A DNA stretch of 41,931 bases from JBDSKH01 sp050245915 (GCA_050245915.1 JBFWWZ010000022.1:1-41931), one strand, 5' to 3'. Shown: positions 24,493 through 33,096, counted from the stretch's first letter. Made by a program: numbers and translations. Notes: generated from the letters alone by a model not told the origin.

Positions 24493-26391
24493 CTACCAGC
24501 CGCCTCCGCCTCCGCCGCCGCCTCCGCCGCCGGACGATCCACCGCCGCCGGAACCACCCGACGAGGACGAGCTCGACGACCCGGAGAACGACGACGCGAT
24601 GCTCGACGAGATCCCGCCGAGCGCACCGGCGAACGCGCCGGCGTTGAAGGCGCTGACGTTGCTGCCCTGGTACCAGTCGGGCGGCGTCTGGTCGTAGTAC
24701 TTCCCGAGCGTCCCCGCCCACTCCTTCTCGAGCCCGAAGAGCACGGCGTAGGGGAGCAGCTTCTCGTACACCTTGATGATCGCCGCGTTGTCGGTGGTGC
24801 CGGCGACGGGGGCCCGCTCGGCGCCGCTGACGCTCTGCAGCATTTGCAAGCGGTCGGCCTCCGCGACGCGGATGAACTCCCGGAGGCCGAGCAGATGCTC
24901 CTTCAGCTTCGCGCCCTCGGTGGTGAGCGGCTTGCGCCCGGCGACGATCGCGACCAGGCCGACGCCGACCCAGACGATCGCGTTGATGCCGATGACGCCG
25001 ACGGCGATCGCCGTCTCGGTCTGGGCGCTGAACGAGGTGAGCAGGAAGCCGAGGCCGGAGACCACGATGAAAGCGACGACGATCAGGGTGGCCACACCGC
25101 CGCCCTTCTTCCGCAGGCCGGAGCGTTGCGCGTCGGCGGCGGCGCTCTTGGTCATCATCACGACCTGGCGGCCCAGGGTGGTGTCGTTCTTCTGCAGCCA
25201 GCGCACATCCGCGGACGGGGTCGCCTCCGGCTGGGCGGTGCCGAGGGTGATGAGGCCGGGGGTGCGGAGCGAGAAGAACCGGCCGCCGAACGGCGAGAAC
25301 AGGGCGTTCATGACCGTCACCTCGGAGCCGTTGAGCGTGCCGGCCCCGTTGTCCGGGTCGACCTGCTGAACCCCGAAGTCCGTGCCGCCGAAGAATCCGG
25401 TCCCGGGGCGCTCGACGATGCGGAGCTTGCGCTTGACGGCGAGGTCCATGATCGCTGCGGCCATGCCGCGTCTCGGCGCCTTCACGATGTTGGCGGCGAG
25501 GAACGGGTCCATGTCCTGGGGCGGCTCGTACTGGGCGATGACGATCCCGGTTCCGCGCGCGTCGCGCAGCGCGGTGAACCGCAGCACCAGCGCACTCAGC
25601 GCCGCCCCGATCGCGCCGAGGATGCCGACGATGCCTCCGACCGGCAGGTAGTCGAAGATGCTGAAGTCGGCCGGGGCGAACGTGTCCTTCGGGAAGCCGA
25701 GCACGATGGTCATGTTCTGGCGCGCGCCGACATCCGACACGCGGGCGGTGACCACCCCGTCGCCCTGGTCGGCGATCTCGCAGCCGTTCTGCTCGCCCTC
25801 GGCGCCGAAGTAGCAGTCCGTGCTCTGCAGTTTGCCCGCCAGACCGTCCCGCAGGTTGACCGTCGCGGTGACGATGCCGAACGGGTAGTCCCACATGGTG
25901 CCGTTGGTGTCCCAGTAGAACTCGTCGTCGCCGGTGTCGGGGAAGTACGCCGTGACGTTCTGCATCGTGTAGGTGATGACGAACGTCTGCTTCCCGTGGA
26001 GGTAGACGTCGCCGTCGCCGATCTTGATGCTGATGTTCTCGGAGTCGATGCTGGTCTCGTAGTTCCACCCGCCCCCGTTCGGATCGTTCACCGATTTCAC
26101 GTCGATGCGGGTCGGGTGGCCCTGGTAGATCACGGGGATCACCCGGAAGATGCCGTGGTTGACGTCGAAGGTGGGGAAGTCGGCGACGATCGTCTCGGTC
26201 ACGGTCGCGAACGACCGGCCGTCGTCGGTGAGCCCGAGGTCGTAGACCACGTCGAACGAGTCGAACGTGAGGCTGTTCTCGTCACCGCCGAAGGCGGAGA
26301 CCGCGGGGGTCGCCGCGGCGGGGGCGAGGGGGACGAGGGCGCCGATCAGGATGAGGGCGGCGGCGGCGAGAAAGCGCACGGGTTTTGACAT
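24493..26391 (-). CDS. DUF2207 family membrane protein
   Basis: The 632-residue protein starts with a signal peptide (hydrophobic ALILIGALVPLAPAAA) followed by an extracellular beta-rich domain of about 220 residues, as in DUF2207. One helix lies near residue 245 (YLPVGGIVGILGAIGAALSA) and a pair around 440-490. A long cytoplasmic part precedes a Ser/Gly-only tail (FSGSSSSSSSGGSG... ending GGW). Function is unknown to me; proteins of this type are often called YciQ-like. ATG at 26391 is chosen for the signal peptide and the -10 seven bases upstream. The Gly-rich end is commonly seen in the family. Confidence 0.85.
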   Translation of the reverse strand: MSKPVRFLAAAALILIGALVPLAPAAATPAVSAFGGDENSLTFDSFDVVYDLGLTDDGRSFATVTETIVADFPTFDVNHGIFRVIPVIYQGHPTRIDVKSVNDPNGGGWNYETSIDSENISIKIGDGDVYLHGKQTFVITYTMQNVTAYFPDTGDDEFYWDTNGTMWDYPFGIVTATVNLRDGLAGKLQSTDCYFGAEGEQNGCEIADQGDGVVTARVSDVGARQNMTIVLGFPKDTFAPADFSIFDYLPVGGIVGILGAIGAALSALVLRFTALRDARGTGIVIAQYEPPQDMDPFLAANIVKAPRRGMAAAIMDLAVKRKLRIVERPGTGFFGGTDFGVQQVDPDNGAGTLNGSEVTVMNALFSPFGGRFFSLRTPGLITLGTAQPEATPSADVRWLQKNDTTLGRQVVMMTKSAAADAQRSGLRKKGGGVATLIVVAFIVVSGLGFLLTSFSAQTETAIAVGVIGINAIVWVGVGLVAIVAGRKPLTTEGAKLKEHLLGLREFIRVAEADRLQMLQSVSGAERAPVAGTTDNAAIIKVYEKLLPYAVLFGLEKEWAGTLGKYYDQTPPDWYQGSNVSAFNAGAFAGALGGISSSIASSFSGSSSSSSSGGSGGGGSSGGGGGGGGGGGW

Positions 26392-26398
26392 CGACGAG

Positions 26399-26404
26399 AG
26401 GCTA
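26399..26404 (-). promoter_or_regulatory. -10 hexamer (TAGCCT) for leaderless DUF2207 gene
   Basis: TAGCCT on the minus strand lies 7 nt before the ATG at 26391 and overlaps the CTATCGCTAG palindrome. Confidence 0.5.
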
Positions 26405-26411
26405 TCGCTAG
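26402..26411. promoter_or_regulatory. Imperfect palindrome CTATCGCTAG, candidate operator
   Basis: This sits in the 50-base divergent gap between the DUF2207 and OleA-like genes. It differs by one base from CTATCGATAG in the P450/TMEM175 gap and, like it, overlaps a -10 element. Confidence 0.35.
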
Positions 26412-26429
26412 CGCCCAACCGCGGACCAC

Positions 26430-26435
26430 TAGATT
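26430..26435 (+). promoter_or_regulatory. -10 hexamer (TAGATT) for the Ole-like operon
   Basis: TAGATT ends 6 nt before the GTG at 26442. The same hexamer and the same 6-nt gap drive the related P450 at 33064 on the other strand. Confidence 0.5.
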
Positions 26436-26441
26436 CGGGAA

Positions 26442-27461
26442 GTGCCCGTCGCCACCCGGATCGCCGCCGTCGGCGTTCACCTCCCGGAGACGACGCGGCG
26501 CACCGCCGAGACCGAGAAGCGGCTGCGGTCGGGCAACACGCATCTGAAGCTCGCCACCGGCCTGATCAAGCGGATGACGGGGGTGCACACGGTGCACGTC
26601 CGGCCGGACGGGTGGGAGGCCTCCGATCTCGCCGTGGCGGCGGCCCGGCTCGCGCTGGAGGAGTCACCCGGCCCCATCGACCTGCTGCTGTTCGCGAGCG
26701 CCAGCCAGGATCTGGTGGAGCCGGCGACCAGCCACATCGTGGCCGCGAAGCTGGGCCTCGACTGCCCGGTCATGGACATCAAGAACGCCTGCAACTCGGT
26801 GGTGAACGCGATGCAGGTGGCGGATGCGCTGATCCGCTCGGGGCAGTACCGCCGGGTGCTCATCGCCAGCGGCGAGGGTCCGAGCGTCGCCGTGCGGTGG
26901 GAGCTGAAGGATCACGACGAGTTCATCCGGTCGTTCCCCGGGTACACGATGAGCGACGGGGGCGCCGCGCTCGTCCTGGAAGCGCACAGCCGGGAGGCTG
27001 ACGACGCGGCCGGGGCCGGCATCCTGGCCACCCGGTTCGTGGCGTCGTCGCAGCACTGGAACGTGGGCACGCTGCCGGGCGGCGGCACGATGCGGCCGCA
27101 CGATCCGGAGGCCGCGTACTTCGACATGGACGGCCGCGCGCTGCAGCGCGCGTTCCTGGAGCTCGGCCCGCAGCCGGTGCTCGACCTGCTCGACGAGAAC
27201 GGCTGGACCTGGGACGACTTCGACCTGGTCGCCATCCACCAGGTCGCCCTGCCCTACCTGCCGCCGATCTTCGAGCGGCTCGGCGTACCCGACGACCGCA
27301 CCGTGCTGACGATCGCCGAGCACGGCAACCTCGCCTCCGTCACCCTGCCGTTGCAGCTGCACCTGGCGCGCGAGCGGGGCATGGTGCGCGAAGGCTCGCG
27401 GGTGCTGCTGATCGGGCTGGCGGGGGGCATCTCGCTGGGTCTCGTGGCGGTGCGGCTCTGA
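26442..27461 (+). CDS. OleA-like / KAS III-family thiolase
   Basis: The 339-residue thiolase-fold protein has the Cys-His-Asn set of FabH and OleA: Cys117 in IKNACNSVVNAM, His266 in VAIHQVALP and Asn296 in AEHGNLASVT. Glu93 lies 24 residues before the cysteine, close to the spacing of OleA's second catalytic glutamate, but alignment is needed. OleA condenses two acyl-CoAs head to head into a beta-keto acid. Co-location with OleC- and OleD-like genes favours that role over fatty-acid initiation. The GTG start follows a leaderless promoter, and the stop overlaps the next start by one base. First gene of a five-gene operon. An ordinary KAS III role is the main alternative. Confidence 0.85.
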   Translation: MPVATRIAAVGVHLPETTRRTAETEKRLRSGNTHLKLATGLIKRMTGVHTVHVRPDGWEASDLAVAAARLALEESPGPIDLLLFASASQDLVEPATSHIVAAKLGLDCPVMDIKNACNSVVNAMQVADALIRSGQYRRVLIASGEGPSVAVRWELKDHDEFIRSFPGYTMSDGGAALVLEAHSREADDAAGAGILATRFVASSQHWNVGTLPGGGTMRPHDPEAAYFDMDGRALQRAFLELGPQPVLDLLDENGWTWDDFDLVAIHQVALPYLPPIFERLGVPDDRTVLTIAEHGNLASVTLPLQLHLARERGMVREGSRVLLIGLAGGISLGLVAVRL

Positions 27462-28225
27462 TGCTCGCCGTCGTCGTGCCGATGCTGAACGAGGAGCGCG
27501 GCATCGTGCCGACGCTCGAGGCGCTCGCCGCGCAGCGCGACGCCGACTTCGACGTCGTGTTCGTCGACAACGGGTCGGTGGATGCCACGGTCGCCGTCGT
27601 CGAGCGCTTCGCCTCCCAGCGGGGCCTGCTGCGCTGGCGGGTGATCCACGAGACCCAGAAGGGGACGGGGGCGGCTGCCGACACCGGCATGCGGGCGGCG
27701 ATCGCCGCGGGCGCCGACCTGCTCGCCCGCACGGACGCCGACTGCCTGCCGCGGGAGGACTGGACCGCGGCCGTTCGCCGCGCCCTCACCCCGCGCTCGG
27801 AGGGCGGGCTCGGTCTGCGCCTGGTGGGCGGCGAGCTGGTGCCGCGGCGCGACGAAGGGCTCGGCTGGCCGACGCGGCTGGCGCTGCGGGGCGCCGTGCA
27901 TCTCGCGGAGGCGTTCGGACGTGTGCGCTCGGGCAACCGGTCGCCCGAGTACCTGGGGCCGTACATGATGGCGGCCGGCTGCAACGTCGGAATCACGGCG
28001 GAGCTGTACGAGGCGGCCGGCGGCTTCCCGCGCACCAAGATCGAGGACCTGCACGAGGACCGGGCGCTCGTGAACGCGGTACGGCGGATCACGCGCGACT
28101 ACGCGCGGCGCTCCGACGTGGTGGTGCGGGGGTCCTCCCGCCGGGTGCAGGCGTGGGGGCTGAAGAACACCCTCCTCTGGTACAAGGACCACGCGTACCG
28201 GCCCGAGCACGTGGACATCCGGTGA
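27461..28225 (+). CDS. Family 2 glycosyltransferase
   Basis: The 254-residue cytoplasmic-type protein begins with VVVPMLNEERGIVPTLEAL and VFVDNGSVDATVAVV, the GT-A nucleotide-sugar fold. RTDADC holds the metal-binding D-x-D and EDLHEDRAL a candidate catalytic acidic motif. No membrane helix is evident. The start lies in TGATG, one base of overlap with the OleA-like gene, and its stop overlaps the P450 start by four. Such placement suggests that the condensation product or a derivative is glycosylated, though the acceptor cannot be read from sequence. Confidence 0.88.
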   Translation: MLAVVVPMLNEERGIVPTLEALAAQRDADFDVVFVDNGSVDATVAVVERFASQRGLLRWRVIHETQKGTGAAADTGMRAAIAAGADLLARTDADCLPREDWTAAVRRALTPRSEGGLGLRLVGGELVPRRDEGLGWPTRLALRGAVHLAEAFGRVRSGNRSPEYLGPYMMAAGCNVGITAELYEAAGGFPRTKIEDLHEDRALVNAVRRITRDYARRSDVVVRGSSRRVQAWGLKNTLLWYKDHAYRPEHVDIR

Positions 28226-29367
28226 GCGTCGAGATCGCCCGCCGCAACGAGGAGCGCGTGATGCGGGCGGCGCACCCGATCGCGTACCCGGCGCTCAACG
28301 CGATCCGGCGTCCCGTCACCCGCGTGCCCGGTCTCGGCGTGGTGGTGACGGATGCCGCGCTGCTGCGCGGCGTGCTGATGAACACCGCGAGCTTCACCAA
28401 GAACGGCCCGGGCGCCCCGAGCGACCTGTGGACGCCGGTGCTCGGCCCGAGCGTGCTGCTCAACATGGAGGGCGCCGACCACCTCGCGCTGCGGCGCAAG
28501 CTGGGTCCGTTGTTCGCCCCGGCGTTCGTGGACCGTCTCGTCGCCGAGTCCCTCGGCGCGGCGACCCGTCAGCTGGGCGATCGGCTCGCCGCCGGCGAGC
28601 GGGTCGACCTGGTGGCGCACGCGCGGCGGGGCGCATCGGCGGTCATCTCGCGGCTCGTGGGGCTCGATGACGACGTCGTCGACGATGCGCTGTTCGCGCG
28701 GGTGTCCGCGGTCACCGGGTTCGTGTCGCTGGCCCGCACGCGCCTGACCGCGGCGCAGCTGGAGGTCGCCCGCGGCATCCTGAGCGAACTGGGCGAGCAT
28801 GCGGTGCGCGCGTATCGCGGCGACGAGTCGACGGTGCCCGGGCGCATGCGGGCGCTCGGGCTCGACGAGCGGGAGGCGCTCGGCGCCGTCGGGGCGTTCG
28901 TGCTCACCGGCACGGAGACGATCGTGTCGTACCTGCCGCGGCTGGCCGCGATCCTCGTCGACAGCGGGTGGCTGCCGCGGCTGGCCGCCGACCGCGAGCT
29001 GGTCGAGCCGGCGATCGCGGAGGGTCTGCGGGTGACGACGCCGTCCCCGGTGATGCTGCGCGCGACGGTGGCGGCGGACCGGATCGGGGAGGTCGCGGTC
29101 CGGCCGGGCGACCGCATCATCCTGGCGACGTTCGCGGCGAACCGCGGTCTCGGCGGGTTCGACCCGGCGGCGAACCCCTCCGCCCAGCTGAAGCAGCTGT
29201 GGTTCGGTGCGGGGGCGCACTTCTGCCTCGGGGCGCCGCTGGCGATGGCGCAGATCCGGCTGACGCTCGACGCGCTGCTGCGCACGCCGCAGTTGCGCGT
29301 GGTGTCGCGCCGGCCCGCCCGCGGGGTGCTGATCCCGTCGTACGCGTCCCTGGTGCTGGCGACATGA
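28222..29367 (+). CDS. Cytochrome P450 (operon member)
   Basis: This soluble heme monooxygenase has 381 residues. I see the I-helix LTGTETIVS with the acid-threonine pair for oxygen activation, the K-helix EGLR, and the heme loop FGAGAHFCLG with Cys335. The acid-threonine pair argues against an OleT-type peroxygenase. The GTG at 28222 overlaps the glycosyltransferase stop (GTGA); a longer frame would enter that gene. It closely resembles the second P450 at 31829-33064 in the heme loop and the C-terminus (RVVSRR...VLIPSYASLV here). A redox partner gene was not found nearby. Oxidation of the lipid product or precursor is inferred. Confidence 0.93.
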   Translation: MSVEIARRNEERVMRAAHPIAYPALNAIRRPVTRVPGLGVVVTDAALLRGVLMNTASFTKNGPGAPSDLWTPVLGPSVLLNMEGADHLALRRKLGPLFAPAFVDRLVAESLGAATRQLGDRLAAGERVDLVAHARRGASAVISRLVGLDDDVVDDALFARVSAVTGFVSLARTRLTAAQLEVARGILSELGEHAVRAYRGDESTVPGRMRALGLDEREALGAVGAFVLTGTETIVSYLPRLAAILVDSGWLPRLAADRELVEPAIAEGLRVTTPSPVMLRATVAADRIGEVAVRPGDRIILATFAANRGLGGFDPAANPSAQLKQLWFGAGAHFCLGAPLAMAQIRLTLDALLRTPQLRVVSRRPARGVLIPSYASLVLAT

Positions 29368-30902
29368 CCGATTTATTGGATGCGGTGCTCGCGTCCGCGG
29401 ACGTGCGCCCCGCGGAGCCTGCCCTCACCTTCGGCCGCGTCACCCTGACCTACGGCGAGCTCGCCGCCCGCATCCGTCGCGTCGCAGCCGGGCTGAAGGC
29501 GGAGGGGCTGGCCGATGGCGACCGGGTGCTGTTCTCGGTGCGGCCGGGTGTGCATGCGGTGGTGCTGGCGCTCGGGATCGTGCAGGCGGGCGGCACGGTC
29601 GTGTTCGCCGATCCGGGCGCGGGGGAGTCGCTGTTCCGCGCGCGTGCTGCGCTCGCGGCGCCCCGCTGGGTGGCGGCGGAGAGCATCCTGTATCTGGCGT
29701 CCTCGGGCCCGTTCCGCCGCCTGGCGCGGGCGCGCGGGCTCGAGCTCGCCCCGTACGCGCGACTGGTCCCCGACGCGAAGCACATCTACACGGGTCCGCG
29801 TCTTCCGGGGGTCCCGCGTGGAGGGATCTCATTCCGCCGGTTGAGTAGCGACCGCAGGTCGCGTATCGAAACCGCTGGTCTCGATACGCCGCCGAGGGCT
29901 GCTACTCGACCACCACACGACGCCCTCATCATCTTCACCAGCGGCACCACCGACATCCCGAAGGCGGTCGTGCACACCCGAGCCAGCCTCGGCGCGGGTC
30001 TGGCGGACTTCGCCGCCGAGGTCGGCATCCGGCCTGGCCAGCGCGTGCTCACCGACCAGCTGATGGTGGGCGTCCCCGCCCTCATCGCCGGCGCGCACTG
30101 GACGATGCCGCCCTATGGCGCCAACCCCGGCGCACGCCCGGAGCAGTACCTCGCCCTCCTGCCCACCGCCGAGCTCCTGTTCGCCGTGCCGTCCGCTCTC
30201 GACGCGATGCTGTCCGCGCTGGAGACGCGTCCCGACCTCACGCCGCCGTGCCTCGACACCCTGGTGATCGGGGGAGCCCCCGTGCTCCGCCCGCTGCTGG
30301 CGCGTGCCCACGCCCGGTTCCCGGATGCGCGCATCCGGGCGATCTACGGGATGACAGAGATCCTGCCGGTCGCGATCGCGGACGGGGTGCAGAAGCTGAC
30401 GGCGCCGGCCGTCGACGGCGACGAGGTGGGTCGCCTGGTCCCGAGCGTGAGCGCCCGGATCGTGGACGGCGAGCTGGTGCTGGCCGGGGCGGGCCTGGCG
30501 CGCGGGTATCTGGCGGAGCTGCCGCAGCATCCTCTCACCGAGCTGGCGACGGGCGACCTGGCCCGCATCGACGGGGACCGGCTGACGCTGCTGGGGCGGC
30601 GCAAGGACATGTTCATCCGGGGCACGCAGAACGTGTACCCGGGGCTGTACGAGCCGTTGATCGCGGGGCTGCCGGGCGTCTCGGATGCGGCGATGGTGGG
30701 TGTGCCCGACGAGATCGGCGACGACCGGATCGTGGTGGCGGTCGTCGGGGAGCCAGGGGTCGCCGACCGGGTGCGGCGCGCCCTGCCCGGATTGATCGAT
30801 GCGGGGGTGCTGCCCGACGAGGTGGTGGAGCTCGCGGAGCTGCCGCGCTCGGGCCGCAGCCGCAAGCTGGACCGCCGCGCGCTCGCGGAGCTGCTGTCAT
30901 GA
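29364..30902 (+). CDS. OleC-like AMP-dependent ligase
   Basis: The 512-residue adenylate-forming enzyme has the P-loop FTSGTTDIPK (residues 191-200), YGMTEILPVA (A5), TGDLARIDG (A7), and a C-terminal lysine in SGRSRKLDRR (about 501). The early block VFADPGAGESLFRARAAL and YGMTEILPVA resemble OleC, which turns beta-hydroxy acids into beta-lactones using ATP. ATGA overlaps couple it to the P450 before and the reductase after. Residues about 159-185 are coded by a palindromic repeat (29839-29914) inserted just before the P-loop without breaking the frame. Whether activity survives is unknown. A generic fatty acyl ligase is the alternative. Confidence 0.87.
   Translation: MTDLLDAVLASADVRPAEPALTFGRVTLTYGELAARIRRVAAGLKAEGLADGDRVLFSVRPGVHAVVLALGIVQAGGTVVFADPGAGESLFRARAALAAPRWVAAESILYLASSGPFRRLARARGLELAPYARLVPDAKHIYTGPRLPGVPRGGISFRRLSSDRRSRIETAGLDTPPRAATRPPHDALIIFTSGTTDIPKAVVHTRASLGAGLADFAAEVGIRPGQRVLTDQLMVGVPALIAGAHWTMPPYGANPGARPEQYLALLPTAELLFAVPSALDAMLSALETRPDLTPPCLDTLVIGGAPVLRPLLARAHARFPDARIRAIYGMTEILPVAIADGVQKLTAPAVDGDEVGRLVPSVSARIVDGELVLAGAGLARGYLAELPQHPLTELATGDLARIDGDRLTLLGRRKDMFIRGTQNVYPGLYEPLIAGLPGVSDAAMVGVPDEIGDDRIVVAVVGEPGVADRVRRALPGLIDAGVLPDEVVELAELPRSGRSRKLDRRALAELLS
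29839..29914 (+). repeat. Palindromic repeat element (two arms) inside the OleC-like gene
   Basis: Left arm 29839-29873 begins GGTTGAGTAGCGACCGCAGG and ends CGTATCGAAACC. The inverted right arm 29877-29914 begins GGTCTCGATACG and ends GCTACTCGACCACC. Open in the ligase frame, adding about 25 residues just before the P-loop. The right-arm ends match the ends of the 22-base repeat, suggesting a common origin. Confidence 0.75.
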
Positions 30903-31813
30903 GGATCGCGGTCACCGGTGCGAGCGGGTTCGTCGGCGGCGCGGTGGCCACGGCGCTCGCCGACCTCGACCACGAGGTGGTCGGCTTCGGCCGCCGCCGC
31001 GACGGCTGGAGCCACCCGCACGCCCGCTACCGCACCTGGGATGTCGGGTCGGGTCCGCTGCGTGCCGACCGGGATTTCGAGGCGGTGGTGCACTGCGCGG
31101 CCCTCGCCGACGACTGGGCGGACTACGCGACCGCGTTGCGGGTGAACCGCGACGGCACGCGGGCGGTGGTGCGCAGCTTCCCGGAGGCCCGCATCGTGCA
31201 CATCTCGACCTCGAGCGTGTACGACGCGTTCGAGCCGAGCGTCGACATCCGGGAGGACGCCGCTCCGGTGCGCCGCCACCTGAGCGCGTACCCGCAGACG
31301 AAGACGCTGGCCGAGTTCGAGCTGGCGGGCTCGGACGCGGTGATCCTGCGGCCCCACGCCGTCTACGGCCCGGGCGACACGACGTTGCTGCCGCGCATTC
31401 TCGCCGGTGTCCGGCGGGGGCGGCTGGTGCTGCCGGAGGGGGCGGAGGTGCGCCATTCGCTCACCCACATCGGCAACCTGGTGCTGGCGGTGCGCCGCGC
31501 CCTCGACCGCGAGTCCTCGCCCGGCACCTTCAACGTGGCGGACGATGTGCCGGTTGTGCTGTCGGCGGTGCTCCGCGAGTTCCTGGAGCGCCGCGGGGTG
31601 ACCGCGCGGATCGTGCCGATCCCGTACGGGGCCGCGTTCGCGCTGGCGGGCACGATGGAGGCCGCCGCCCGGCTCACCCGGCGCCGCCCGCGGCTCACCC
31701 GCTATGCGGTCTCGCAGCTCGGCATGGAGCGCACGCTCGATCTGACGGCCGCGCGCGAGCGGCTCGGCTACCGGCCGGCGCCCACGTCTCTCGAGGGTGC
31801 CGAGTGCTGGTAG
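30899..31813 (+). CDS. OleD-like NAD(P)-dependent reductase (extended SDR)
   Basis: The 304-residue extended short-chain dehydrogenase has VTGASGFVGGAV (Rossmann loop), HCAALADDW, the TSSVYD serine region and the catalytic YPQTK (Tyr-x-x-x-Lys). LRPHAVYGPGDTTLLPRI, GRLVLPEG, and the end LTRYAVSQLGMERTLDLTAA and ERLGYRP closely match the layout I recall for OleD, which reduces the beta-keto acid made by OleA. Its ATG overlaps the ligase stop (ATGA), and it is the last gene of the operon, with 15 bases to the convergent P450. A UDP-sugar epimerase is a less likely alternative. Confidence 0.86.
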   Translation: MRIAVTGASGFVGGAVATALADLDHEVVGFGRRRDGWSHPHARYRTWDVGSGPLRADRDFEAVVHCAALADDWADYATALRVNRDGTRAVVRSFPEARIVHISTSSVYDAFEPSVDIREDAAPVRRHLSAYPQTKTLAEFELAGSDAVILRPHAVYGPGDTTLLPRILAGVRRGRLVLPEGAEVRHSLTHIGNLVLAVRRALDRESSPGTFNVADDVPVVLSAVLREFLERRGVTARIVPIPYGAAFALAGTMEAAARLTRRRPRLTRYAVSQLGMERTLDLTAARERLGYRPAPTSLEGAECW

Positions 31814-31828
31814 CGCGGCGCGTCTGGC

Positions 31829-33064
31829 TCAGACCTTCTGCACCACGAGTTCCGCGTACGCGGGGATCAGCACCTTGGTGCCGTAGCGGCGCGACACCAC
31901 CCGGAACGGCCGGCCGTCGCCGACGAGCAACTCGACGATGGCGCTGAGTTCGGCGCGCGCGAGCGGGCCCCCGAGGCAGAGGTGACGTCCGGCGCCGAAC
32001 CACAGCTGCCGGTTCTGCGGCAGGTAAGGGCGGTCGATGCGGTACTCGCCGGCCAGGTTGTTGGCGGTCCAGGTGAGCACGACGACGCGCTCGCCGGCCC
32101 GCAGCCGGCGTCCGGCGATGGTGAAGTCGGCCATCACGGAGCGGCCGATGATGGGCGCGGGGGAGGTGACCCGCAGTGCCTCGCGCACCGCGTCATCCCG
32201 GTGCTCGGGGGCGGCGATCAGCCGGTGCTGCTCGCCGGTGTCGTACAGCAGGGCGGCGGTCCGGGCCATGGCGGACGCGGCGGTCTCGGTGCCCGCCACC
32301 ATCAGGAGGGTCGAGAGGCCTTTCGTCTCCTGCAGGGTGAGTCCGAGCGACCGGCAGCGGCCGATGATGGTGTCTTCGTGCGCGGTCTCGAACACCCCGT
32401 CGATGTGGCCGGTCAGCTTCTCGACGATCTGGCGGGCGCGCGCGATCTTGTCCGGCGGCAGCACCGTGTCGGCGGTGGTGCCGAGGGCGGTTGCCGCCAG
32501 CTCCTCGCCGGTGCGGAAGATGTCGCGGTATCCGTCGTCGTCGGTGGCGGGCAGCCCGAGCAGCGTGCAGACCATCTGCCCGACGAGCACCCGCGACAGG
32601 TCGGCGAGGTCGAGCGGCTCGCCCGCCTCGAATGCGGCCCGCGCGGTGTCGAGCCGGTCGCCCCAGGCCCGGTGCACGAATACCGCGCTGGTCTTCTCGG
32701 TGAACAGCTCGCGGGATCGGGTGCGCAGATCGTGGTGGCCGGGTCCGTCGAACAGGTCGTACACCCAGTCGCCGAGGATCTGCGCCCACAGGTGCCCGAC
32801 GCCGCCTTCGCTCAGCAGCGTGAGGTGGTCGGCGTCGTTCAGCAGCGCGCGGGCGGTGCGCGGGTCGGCGGTGATCCAGCCGAGCTTCGGCACCTTCATC
32901 AGCGGGCGGGCGAACTGGCCGAGCCAGTTCAGGATGGGGAGGGCGGGTCGCGCAGACCGCAGCAGCCGGTGCTCATGGGCTTTCGCCCCGTCGCCCCACC
33001 CGTCGCGGATCACCGCCAGCCGGCGCTCCCGCACCTGGGGTGCGAGATCCTCGGCCACCGGCAT
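31829..33064 (-). CDS. Cytochrome P450 (second, paralogous)
   Basis: The 411-residue P450 has the I-helix VAGTETAAS, K-helix EALR and heme loop FGAGRHLCLGG with Cys363. QLWFGAG, the N-terminal VPKLGWITADPRTARALL region and the C-terminal RVVSRR...KVLIPAYAELVV parallel the operon P450, so the two are paralogues. It converges on the Ole-like operon with 15 bases between stops. It diverges from the TMEM175 gene across a 32-base gap holding a perfect palindrome. The ATG is set by the -10 TAGATT six bases upstream. A role in the same pathway is inferred. Confidence 0.92.
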   Translation of the reverse strand: MPVAEDLAPQVRERRLAVIRDGWGDGAKAHEHRLLRSARPALPILNWLGQFARPLMKVPKLGWITADPRTARALLNDADHLTLLSEGGVGHLWAQILGDWVYDLFDGPGHHDLRTRSRELFTEKTSAVFVHRAWGDRLDTARAAFEAGEPLDLADLSRVLVGQMVCTLLGLPATDDDGYRDIFRTGEELAATALGTTADTVLPPDKIARARQIVEKLTGHIDGVFETAHEDTIIGRCRSLGLTLQETKGLSTLLMVAGTETAASAMARTAALLYDTGEQHRLIAAPEHRDDAVREALRVTSPAPIIGRSVMADFTIAGRRLRAGERVVVLTWTANNLAGEYRIDRPYLPQNRQLWFGAGRHLCLGGPLARAELSAIVELLVGDGRPFRVVSRRYGTKVLIPAYAELVVQKV

Positions 33065-33070
33065 GCTCAG

Positions 33071-33076
33071 AATCTA
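33071..33076 (-). promoter_or_regulatory. -10 hexamer (TAGATT) for leaderless P450
   Basis: TAGATT on the minus strand lies 6 nt before the ATG at 33064, identical to the Ole-like operon box. Confidence 0.5.
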
Positions 33077-33085
33077 TCGATAGAT
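33072..33085. promoter_or_regulatory. Perfect 14-base palindrome, candidate operator
   Basis: ATCTATCGATAGAT is a perfect palindrome in the 32-base divergent gap. It overlaps the P450 -10 on one side and touches the TMEM175 -10 on the other, so a bound protein would block both. The nearby MarR regulator is the obvious candidate. Confidence 0.5.
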
Positions 33086-33090
33086 ATGGT
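33085..33090 (+). promoter_or_regulatory. -10 hexamer (TATGGT) for leaderless TMEM175 gene
   Basis: TATGGT ends 6 nt before the ATG at 33097. Confidence 0.5.
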
Positions 33091-33096
33091 CGTGGC

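Noticed and set aside
29839..29914. Complete insertion sequence
   Set aside because: The element is only 76 bases, encodes no transposase, and is at most a small non-autonomous palindromic repeat.
26442..31813. OleB or OleBC fusion within the operon
   Set aside because: No alpha/beta hydrolase motif is present in any of the five proteins, and the ligase has no N-terminal extension.
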